Assembly: GCA_031431195.1 (NCBI GenBank)
Contig: JANPCU010000016.1
Coordinates: forward strand, 1-29,971
DNA length: 29,971 nucleotides
Direction: 5' to 3'
From: TH-plancto1 sp031431195
GTDB lineage: Bacteria; Planctomycetota; Planctomycetia; Planctomycetales; Planctomycetaceae
Within the stretch, counting starts at the first letter, position 1; every line of letters begins with the position of its first letter. Positions 24,399-29,971 of the stretch are shown here, piece after piece. The notes beneath the pieces were generated by a model. That model was not told the origin of the DNA, did not search any database, and saw only the letters and a program-made list of their open reading frames with translations. The translations under genes were made by a program, and so were the position numbers.

Positions 24399-24839
24399 CT
24401 AATCATCGGATTCCACGGAATCATCGTCCTTTTTCTTGAGCACTCGCCGCCGCGTGGCACTCGGTTTCTTTTCGGGTTCGACTCCGCCCAGCGCCTTGCG
24501 GACTGTCTCCAGCAGCACATCCATGGCAAAGGGTTTGCGCAAATAATCGACAGCCCCTAGCATCTCGGCGTAGGCCTTGTGCCGACCGCCCTCATTGGCC
24601 GTAATCATGATGACCTTGGGCGGTGCGGGAAGCGTGCGCAGGAACTCCAGCACCGGGAACCCTCCCATCCGTGGCATCATCATATCGGTGATGACCAGGT
24701 CGGGCTTCTCCGTCGTAATCAGTCGTTGCCCATCGATGCCATTCGTTGCCAGCACCACGCGATACCCCGCTCCGTCGAGCACGGCGGACAACGTTGATCC
24801 GATCTCGCGGTCATCCTCGATCAAGACAATAGTGGACAT
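24399..24839 (-). CDS. Single-domain response regulator (CheY-like) with charged tail
   Basis: The 146-residue protein is a receiver domain followed by a short tail. Acidic pocket residues Asp9/Asp10 (LIEDDRE), phospho-acceptor Asp52 (VITDMMMPRMGG), Thr80 (IMITANE) and Lys102 (YLRKPF) are all present, so it should be phosphorylated by a histidine kinase. There is no DNA-binding or enzymatic output domain. The C-terminal 30 residues are a basic then acidic stretch (ATRRRVLKKKDDDSVESDD), perhaps a docking tail. ATG 24839 is chosen because the receiver domain starts there, with GGAG about ten bases upstream. No kinase gene is adjacent. Confidence 0.92.
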   Translation of the reverse strand: MSTIVLIEDDREIGSTLSAVLDGAGYRVVLATNGIDGQRLITTEKPDLVITDMMMPRMGGFPVLEFLRTLPAPPKVIMITANEGGRHKAYAEMLGAVDYLRKPFAMDVLLETVRKALGGVEPEKKPSATRRRVLKKKDDDSVESDD

Positions 24840-24972
24840 GGCAGCTGAATCTCCGGAACGGTCGCGAGTCACCTTCGACCTGGGTGAATCTGCATGATAC
24901 CCTTTCAGGAGTCCTCTGTCAGGGATCGGCGACACACACTCGTTGTCTGGTCTGGTTCGTTGGGAAAATTTG

Positions 24973-25572
24973 ATGTTCACCGGTCTCGTGGAAGGCTTGG
25001 GCTCCGTGGTCTCACTGACTCCGGACAAGGTGTCGCTGACTCTGCATGTCGCAGCTCCACCCGAGTTACCGGAAGTGGGGAAGGTACGTCTGGGAGACAG
25101 CATCGCCCTCAATGGTTGCTGTCTGACCGTCATCGAGATCGCGGGGCAGATCTGGAGTTTTCAAGCAGGCTCAGAAACCCTCTCTCGCACCAATTTGGGC
25201 CAACTCAAAGTCGGTGATGTCGTAAACGTCGAGCGGTCGCTGCAAGTCGGAGCCCGGCTGGGGGGCCACTTCGTCCAGGGACACGTCGACGCCCTGGGCT
25301 CCGTGGCGGCGATCGACCAGGAGGGGGAGTGGGTCCACATGACTTTTCGCGTCCCTCCGGCTCTGACTCGTCAGATGGTCGAGAAAGGCTCGATCACCGT
25401 GGATGGGGTCAGCTTGACGCTGGTCTCGGTCATGCCGGACCAGTTCCGCATTGCTCTGATTCCACACACCCTGCAAGTCACCACCCTCGGTCGTCGCGCC
25501 ATCGGCGATCCGGTCAACATCGAGACCGACATCCTCGGGAAGTACATTGAGAAGATGCTGTCTCCGGGGTAG
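24973..25572 (+). CDS. ribE: Riboflavin synthase, alpha subunit
   Basis: The enzyme dismutates two 6,7-dimethyl-8-ribityllumazine molecules to riboflavin. The 199-residue protein has the usual two lumazine-binding repeats. The first begins MFTGLVEGLGSV and contains GDSIALNGCCLTV. The second begins GGHFVQGHVDALGSV and contains KGSITVDGVSLTLV, ending with IPHTLQVTTLG and NIETDILGKYIEKML. ATG 24973 gives the conserved MFTG start; the ribosome-binding site is weak (GGGAAAA). It diverges from the response regulator across a 133-base spacer. No FMN riboswitch is evident and no other rib genes are adjacent. Confidence 0.96.
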   Translation: MFTGLVEGLGSVVSLTPDKVSLTLHVAAPPELPEVGKVRLGDSIALNGCCLTVIEIAGQIWSFQAGSETLSRTNLGQLKVGDVVNVERSLQVGARLGGHFVQGHVDALGSVAAIDQEGEWVHMTFRVPPALTRQMVEKGSITVDGVSLTLVSVMPDQFRIALIPHTLQVTTLGRRAIGDPVNIETDILGKYIEKMLSPG

Positions 25573-25761
25573 GGGGGGGACCGGAGTGAATTGCTTCCGT
25601 GACTGCCGCCACTCCTGGGAAGGTGCAGCTCCATGCCAGGTGATTTCTGTCAGAGTGGCTCCGTTGGCAGGCGGATGGTAATTTGACTGCCAATCATTTG
25701 TGTTGCCCCTCTGTACTGTGGCCCGTTGAGAATTCTCGATGGCCATCATGAGTCGCCTTCT

Positions 25762-26409
25762 ATGAGTCGTCATTCCGATCTGCAACGTGTCCTCGAACTC
25801 GGCATCGTCGCCATCATTCGGGCTCCGAGTGGAGACCAGTTGGTACATGTGGCCGAGGCACTCTACGCGGGCGGGGTGGATGTGATCGAGATCACGTTCA
25901 CGGTCCCGTGCGCGATCGACATCCTGGCTGAGGTCAGCCGCAAACTCGGCGACAAAATTCTGCTGGGGGCGGGGACGGTCCTCGACTCCGAGACCGCGCG
26001 GGCCGCGATGCTGGCCGGGGCGGAGTTCATCGTCACCCCAGCTGTGCGGCCGTCGGTGATCGAGATCTGCAACCGCTATGATAAGATCGTGATGAGCGGG
26101 GCCTTTACACCGACCGAGGTGCTGCACGCCTGGGAGTGCGGGTCGGATGTCGTGAAGGTCTTCCCGGCCGAGATTGGCGGGCCGACGCACATCAAGGCCC
26201 TGGCCGGTCCGTTCCCGCAGATTCGTCTGCTCCCCACCGGCGGCGTGAACCTCCACACGCTGTCTGACTTCGTGAAGGCCGGGGCCTGTGCCGTTGGCCT
26301 GGGCAGTTCGCTCGTCACCAAGGAACACCTCGCCAACCGCGACTTTGCGGGGATTCAGAAGCTGGCCGAGGCGTATGTCGCCAAGGTCAAAGAAGTGCGC
26401 GGGAAGTGA
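25762..26409 (+). CDS. eda: KDPG/KHG aldolase
   Basis: This class I aldolase cleaves 2-keto-3-deoxy-6-phosphogluconate, and/or 4-hydroxy-2-oxoglutarate, to pyruvate plus an aldehyde, in the Entner-Doudoroff or sugar-acid pathways. The 215-residue protein has VIEITFT with catalytic Glu43, LLGAGTV, FIVTPAV, Schiff-base Lys132 in DVVKVFPA, and LLPTGGVNL for phosphate binding. ATG 25762 is preceded by a near copy of itself (ATGAGTCG at 25748, out of frame), and no clear ribosome-binding site is visible. The LarA-like gene follows on the same strand after a 379-base repeat-filled spacer. True substrate preference cannot be read from the sequence. Confidence 0.92.
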   Translation: MSRHSDLQRVLELGIVAIIRAPSGDQLVHVAEALYAGGVDVIEITFTVPCAIDILAEVSRKLGDKILLGAGTVLDSETARAAMLAGAEFIVTPAVRPSVIEICNRYDKIVMSGAFTPTEVLHAWECGSDVVKVFPAEIGGPTHIKALAGPFPQIRLLPTGGVNLHTLSDFVKAGACAVGLGSSLVTKEHLANRDFAGIQKLAEAYVAKVKEVRGK

Positions 26410-26413
26410 CCCC

Positions 26414-26436
26414 GTGGGACAGGCTTCCAGCCTGTC
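26414..26436 (+). repeat. Dispersed repeat, AGGCTTCCAGCCTGTC core, copy 2
   Basis: It matches the left arm of the palindrome at 186-210 over 23 bases with one difference (GGGACAGG for GGGATAGG). It lies four bases after the aldolase stop. Confidence 0.8.
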
Positions 26437-26527
26437 ATCTTCTGGAAGTGACCGACTGGAAGCCCCAGGATTCCGCTTACTCAGCAGTGCGTCCTGGGAT
26501 TCCAGAGCAGGCGATGCAGTCGAGTTG

Positions 26528-26620
26528 TCCACAGATTTCGCAGATTTTCACAGATTCAGGAGGAAGAGAGACGCAGCTCTCAACACCTCTGAATCTGCGT
26601 CAATCTGTGTAATCTGTGGA
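26528..26620. repeat. Inverted pair of CACAGATT-type repeats, copy 2
   Basis: The left part (26528-26560) contains CCACAGATTTCGCAGATT and ACAGATTCAGG. The right part (26586-26620) contains TGAATCTGCG and AATCTGTGTAATCTGTGGA, complementary with small gaps. It is the same family as 8033-8138 and is nested between copies 2 and 3 of the AGGCTTCCAG repeat. Confidence 0.75.
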
Positions 26621-26715
26621 TGAATCTCTGCAGCCTAGCCCAGTTCACAAGTGGCTCGATTCGATTCATTTTCTGTTGTGTTCCCATTCATTGTTGAATC
26701 TTCCAACATCGAAAC

Positions 26716-26738
26716 GACAGGCTGGAAGCCTATCCCAC
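26716..26738 (-). repeat. Dispersed repeat, AGGCTTCCAGCCTGTC core, copy 3 (inverted)
   Basis: It is identical to bases 213-235 of the palindrome and the complement of 26414-26436 with one mismatch. With copy 2 it brackets about 280 bases of spacer. It lies 51 bases before the LarA-like start, and the open frame through it is not considered coding. Confidence 0.85.
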
Positions 26739-26788
26739 TTGTCCGCGTTCCATTCCTTGAGTCGCCATTCCAACAGGCTCCACCCCCC

Positions 26789-28057
26789 ATGTCCCTTCCC
26801 CGCATGTACCGCATCCGCCAGTCGTTCGACACCCCGCGTTTGGGCGATGTCGCGAACGCGGTGCGCGATCAAATGACCTCGCTTAGTCTCGCGAGTCGAG
26901 TGAAGCCCGGTCAGACGGTCGCCATCACCGTCGGCAGCCGAGGCGTGGCCAACGTCGCTCTCATCACGCGCGAGATCGTCCAGCACTTCCTCGCCCTCGG
27001 TGCCCAGCCCTTCGTCGTGCCTGCCATGGGCAGTCACGGCGGAGCCACTGCCACTGGGCAGCGGGCACTCATCGAGAGCTTTGGAGTGACGGAAGAGTTC
27101 ATCGGCTGTCCGATCAAGGCCACGATGGAAACGGTCATCATCGACAAGACGCCGCAGGGGATTCCAGTCCACTTTGACCAGCACGCCAGCGAGGCGGATC
27201 ACGTCTTCATCGCCAACCGCATCAAACCGCACACGATGTTCGTAGGGCCCATCGAATCGGGCCTGCACAAGATGATGTTGATCGGCCTGGGGAAGCACGC
27301 CGGAGCGGTCATCTATCACCGGGCGATTAAGTCGTTCACGTTCCTGGAGATCATCCGTGCGGTGGCCGATGTGGTGGTCCAGAAGTGCCGCGTACTTGGC
27401 GGACTCGGCATCGTCGAGAACGCTTTTGAGGAGACCGCCCTCGTCGAAGGCGTGCCCGTCGAAAAGTTCTACGAGCGCGAGTGCGAGCTGTTGGAAAAAG
27501 CCCGCGCGTGGATGCCGCGGCTCCCTCTCAACGACATTGATCTACTGGTCATCGACGAGATCGGCAAGGAGATCAGCGGCACCGGCATGGACACCAACAT
27601 CGTCGGTCGCAAGTTCAACGACCACGCCGCCACAGCCGACGACACCACCAACTGCCGCCGCATTTTCATTCGCGGCCTCACCGAAAAGACCCACGGCAAC
27701 GGGACCGGCATCGGCCTCTGTGAGTTCACCAACCGTCGCACTGTAGAGGCGCTCGACATCGACTCCACGACCGTCAACTGCGTCACCGCTGGACACGTCA
27801 CCGCTGCAATGATCCCGGTCAACTTCGTCACCGATCGCGAGGTCGTGAACACGGCCCTGAAGACTCTCGGCCTGACCGAGCCCGAGGACGCCCGCGTCGT
27901 TCAGATCCGGAACACGTTACTCTTGGAGGAGATGCTGGTCAGCGAAAGCTGCCTGCCCCAGCTGAAGAACAACCCGCGAGTCAGCATTCTCAGCGGTCCA
28001 CAGCCGTGGGAGTTCGATCTTCAGGCGAATCTGAAGGAGATCTCCCACGGGCATTGA
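26789..28057 (+). CDS. LarA-like nickel-pincer racemase/epimerase family protein (DUF2088)
   Basis: LarA racemises lactate using a nickel-pincer nucleotide; relatives act on other 2-hydroxy acids. The 422-residue protein has residues spaced like those of the lactate racemase: Arg51 (VGSRGVAN), His83 (AMGSHGGATATGQ), His148 (RIKPHTMF), Lys161 (SGLHKMMLIGLGK), which would bind the cofactor, and His177 (IYHRAIK), 16 residues later, as nickel ligand. The C-terminal half (LLVIDEIGKEISGTGMDTNIVGR) is typical of a broad subfamily distinct from true LarA. ATG 26789 is chosen because the upstream frame is repeat-derived. No larB, larC or larE genes are in view. The substrate is unknown, and the KDPG aldolase neighbour hints at a sugar acid. 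Confidence 0.82.
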   Translation: MSLPRMYRIRQSFDTPRLGDVANAVRDQMTSLSLASRVKPGQTVAITVGSRGVANVALITREIVQHFLALGAQPFVVPAMGSHGGATATGQRALIESFGVTEEFIGCPIKATMETVIIDKTPQGIPVHFDQHASEADHVFIANRIKPHTMFVGPIESGLHKMMLIGLGKHAGAVIYHRAIKSFTFLEIIRAVADVVVQKCRVLGGLGIVENAFEETALVEGVPVEKFYERECELLEKARAWMPRLPLNDIDLLVIDEIGKEISGTGMDTNIVGRKFNDHAATADDTTNCRRIFIRGLTEKTHGNGTGIGLCEFTNRRTVEALDIDSTTVNCVTAGHVTAAMIPVNFVTDREVVNTALKTLGLTEPEDARVVQIRNTLLLEEMLVSESCLPQLKNNPRVSILSGPQPWEFDLQANLKEISHGH

Positions 28058-28435
28058 ACCGCTTGTCGGTGAGCCTGGCCTTCGATGTCCGAGTGCGTGA
28101 TGACCCAGCCCATGGCATTTATCGGCGTGCGGCTGTGGTGATTCGCCCTCACCAGAATGCGACTTCGGGCATTCTCTGCGATCCATCGATTGTGACTTCG
28201 TGGATCTGTAGGATAAGTCAGTGGGGAAAGCTGAGCGGTACGCGAACTCTCTCTGCTCGCCTGGAGCTTGGACTACGGAATTCGATCTCGTCACAAGGTG
28301 CCAGCATCCCCAATGTCGAAACCAATCCTATGACACGTCCCTCGACAGTAGTCTCGCAGTCCCCGGGATTGAACGGCGAGATCGAACGCCACAGGGACAC
28401 CAGAAACGTACTCCACACCAACGCGGACAGTCCCC
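28058..28435. other. Spacer without a recognised gene
   Basis: About 378 bases between the LarA-like gene and the small protein at 28436. Short frames on both strands lack recognisable products. I see no strong hairpin here. Confidence 0.4.
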
Positions 28436-28843
28436 ATGAACTGGCTTCAACACGCCTTCGACACCCGTGGACCGGACGAGCCGCCCACAGCTGCCCAACT
28501 CGCACTGGTCGAGAAACTCAGCCATGAACTTGTCCGTCGCCGACTAGCGCTGCCCGCGCTGGTATTTCTGGAGATGTCCCGCCCACTCAACACTCTGGGC
28601 GCCCAAGCCCTGCACTTCTTCGCCCCGGTACTCAGTATGTTCACGGGACCGAGAGCGACAGACATCAATCTGTCGAGCCTGCCTGCCCCCACCGATGCCC
28701 CCATGCAAAAACCACTCTCCGCCCACGAGCTTCTCGCCCAATTCCTCGAACGCTCCGACTCCATCACCTTCCTCAGCGACCGCATCGAAGCCTTGGAAAA
28801 AGCCCATGTCGTAGCCGAAGCCGCTCGCGAGCCACAGCCATAA
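28436..28843 (+). CDS. Small soluble protein of unknown function
   Basis: The 135-residue protein is probably cytoplasmic, with no signal peptide. LALVEKLSHELVRRRLALPALVFLEMSRPLNTLGAQALHFFAPVLSMF forms an N-terminal amphipathic to hydrophobic stretch. A Pro-rich linker and a final helix (HELLAQFLERSDSITFLSDRIEALEKA) follow. The 'PALVFLEMSRPLN.LGAQAL.FF.P' followed by an 'FLERSDSI..L..RIE' ending looks like a conserved small-protein family that I cannot name. No ribosome-binding site is clear before ATG 28436. It stands alone. Confidence 0.65.
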   Translation: MNWLQHAFDTRGPDEPPTAAQLALVEKLSHELVRRRLALPALVFLEMSRPLNTLGAQALHFFAPVLSMFTGPRATDINLSSLPAPTDAPMQKPLSAHELLAQFLERSDSITFLSDRIEALEKAHVVAEAAREPQP

Positions 28844-29212
28844 CGGCCCGTTCTGGAATCCGAAGTTCTTGGTGTCGAGTGAGCCGAAGCCATCACAAAA
28901 TGTGGGGCGGGTTGAGCAAGATCATCGTTTCAGGGACACCCCTGTGGTCTCGATTCCACGCGAGTTGTCGCGGCCCCAGTGCCGGAGAGCGGGCACGCAC
29001 GCCAAATCAAAGGGGTTTAACGTCTCTGGTTGATCGAAGTGCTTCGGGGACCGGAACTGGTCGTCGTACGCAGTGCGATGCTGATTCTCAGCGGCATGAT
29101 GGTCATCTCGGCGTGTGGAGTGAAATCGAACTCCCCGGCCGTCTTGAATCTCGTGGAATTTGAAACACCTCACAGACTGATCCAAACAACGTCCGCCAAC
29201 AGATCGATCCGA
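28844..29212. other. Spacer without a recognised gene
   Basis: About 370 bases. A plus-strand frame from TTG 29030 includes a lipobox-like MVISACG, but it runs through the promoter and start of the next gene and has no ribosome-binding site, so I do not call it. Confidence 0.4.
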
Positions 29213-29243
29213 TTGACGAATGAGCCGGACTGGTCCCTATACT
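29213..29243 (+). promoter_or_regulatory. Sigma-70-like promoter of the DUF420 gene
   Basis: TTGACG (29213-29218) and TATACT (29238-29243) are separated by 19 bases. The -10 ends seven bases before the ATG at 29251, so the transcript would begin at or next to the start codon. Confidence 0.6.
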
Positions 29244-29250
29244 ATTGGTT

Positions 29251-29742
29251 ATGAGCCAGGGATTTCTCGGATTTGATGCTTCGTTGATGCTGGACGTGGT
29301 CGTGTGCGCCCTCGTCCTCGTCGTGCCCGTCATCATCTACAGCTTGTACCTGGTCAAGGTGCGAAGGAACTACGCCCTCCATGCCGCGATCCAGACCACA
29401 CTGGCAGTCGTCCTGCTGATTGTCGTCGTCGCCTTTGAGGTCGACATGCGTCTGCATGGTGGCTGGCAGAATATCGTGAACAAGAACCCCGAGGCCCCAC
29501 GCCTGGTGGGCGAGGCCTTGTCGCAAGTCCGGACAGTATTGCTCATCCACCTGGTCTTTGCGGTCTCGACGCCGCTCTTGTGGATCACGACACTCGTCCT
29601 GGCCTGGAGACGTTTCACCAACCCGCCTCAGCCGGGTCTGCATAGCCGCCCCCACAAGACCCTCGGCTGGCTGGCTACACTGGACTTGGTCATGACCTCG
29701 GTGACGGGGCTGGGGTTTTACTACCTGGCGTTTGTACGGTGA
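29251..29742 (+). CDS. DUF420-like integral membrane protein
   Basis: The 163-residue protein has four hydrophobic segments: MLDVVVCALVLVVPVIIYSLYL, ALHAAIQTTLAVVLLIVVVAF, RTVLLIHLVFAVSTPLLWITTLVLAW and LATLDLVMTSVTGLGFYYLAF. Conserved-looking histidines in NYALH, MRLHGG, LLIHL and RPHKTLGW agree with DUF420, a family often linked to cytochrome oxidase assembly, though no oxidase genes are in view. The start is ATG 29251; a TTG at 29245 is in frame but lies between the -10 box and the ATG. No ribosome-binding site precedes the ATG. Confidence 0.75.
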   Translation: MSQGFLGFDASLMLDVVVCALVLVVPVIIYSLYLVKVRRNYALHAAIQTTLAVVLLIVVVAFEVDMRLHGGWQNIVNKNPEAPRLVGEALSQVRTVLLIHLVFAVSTPLLWITTLVLAWRRFTNPPQPGLHSRPHKTLGWLATLDLVMTSVTGLGFYYLAFVR

Positions 29743-29797
29743 CGGCGATGTAGCAGATGTCGTGAGACTTCTGCCTTCTGATGCGTCGCGAGATGTC

Positions 29798-29821
29798 AGC
29801 AGAATTCTCAAGAATTCTGCT
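29798..29821. repeat. AGCAGAATTCT hairpin, possible terminator
   Basis: AGCAGAATTCT (29798-29808) and its exact complement (29811-29821) are separated by CA. It lies 55 bases after the DUF420 stop. A related degenerate unit occurs at 20718-20741, so it may be a dispersed repeat used as a terminator. Confidence 0.6.
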
Positions 29822-29971
29822 ACGGAATCACCTGCGACGCTCAATGCCTCCTCACCCCATCGAAAGCAAGTCCTCTGCGTGAACAGGCAGCCCGAGTCTT
29901 ACGATGCAGGTTCGTTCTGACGGACCCTGGATGGCAGAGGACTCGGCCATGGATGGCAGTCTGCGGATTTC

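Noticed and set aside
29030..29254. Small lipoprotein-like frame from TTG
   Set aside because: It overlaps the promoter and start of the DUF420-type gene and lacks a ribosome-binding site, so the lipobox match is likely chance.
29932..29971. Possible start of a gene at the right edge
   Set aside because: ATG GCA GAG GAC opens a frame, but only about 13 codons are visible and there is no supporting signal.
1..29971. CRISPR array, tRNA, rRNA or defence island
   Set aside because: No regularly spaced direct repeats, no tRNA T-arm or rRNA signatures, and no nuclease, methylase or toxin genes were seen.

Overview
The window reads as chromosome from a planctomycete, probably order Planctomycetales. 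The basis is gene content: a DUF1501 protein with a twin-arginine-type leader, an iduronate-sulfatase-like secreted sulfatase, a secreted PQQ-type beta-propeller with the N-terminal motif NWPCFRGP, a squalene-hopene cyclase, and MqnD of the futalosine menaquinone route. Genes are mostly single and GC-rich, separated by long spacers full of hairpin-forming dispersed repeats. No species can be named from the sequence alone.

Layout. 1-2010: tail of a possible STAS-domain gene, an Mrp/ApbC-type P-loop ATPase, and a small membrane protein. 2144-6084: mqnD (minus), a PQQ-like propeller and enolase. 6085-8416: repeat-rich spacers flanking a sulfatase lipoprotein. 8417-13770: squalene-hopene cyclase, mtnA, an M29 aminopeptidase (minus) and a small secreted protein (minus). 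13970-15765: mobile-element scar, in which the C-terminal end of an ISAs1-type transposase abuts a roughly 1.49-kb IS with recognisable terminal inverted repeats and a transposase killed by two in-frame stops. 15788-17509: a BFD-like [2Fe-2S] protein and a DUF1501 protein in a tight pair whose start lies 22 bases from the IS end. 17602-19978: an unknown polytopic membrane protein convergent with hemW. 20161-20460: rpsR (minus) with a strong terminator. 20779-22560: a secreted GH2-like glycosidase. 22561-23432: a long spacer without a convincing gene. 23433-25572: an unknown Ala/Pro-rich secreted protein, a single-domain response regulator (minus) and riboflavin synthase. 25762-28843: KDPG aldolase, a LarA-like racemase and a small unknown protein. 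29251-29742: a DUF420-type membrane protein that may be translated from a leaderless mRNA.

How the genes relate. Most are unrelated housekeeping functions: glycolysis, menaquinone, heme, riboflavin, methionine salvage, hopanoids and translation. Real functional grouping is limited to the BFD-like/DUF1501 pair and perhaps KDPG aldolase with the LarA homologue, which both act on sugar-acid-type substrates. I see no defence island, CRISPR array, tRNA, rRNA or biosynthetic cluster. The items most worth a second look are the IS scar, the several families of hairpin repeats (including a 50-base perfect palindrome across a stop codon), the Mrp protein without its CPxC motif, the hairpin over the rpsR ribosome-binding site and the apparent leaderless gene.
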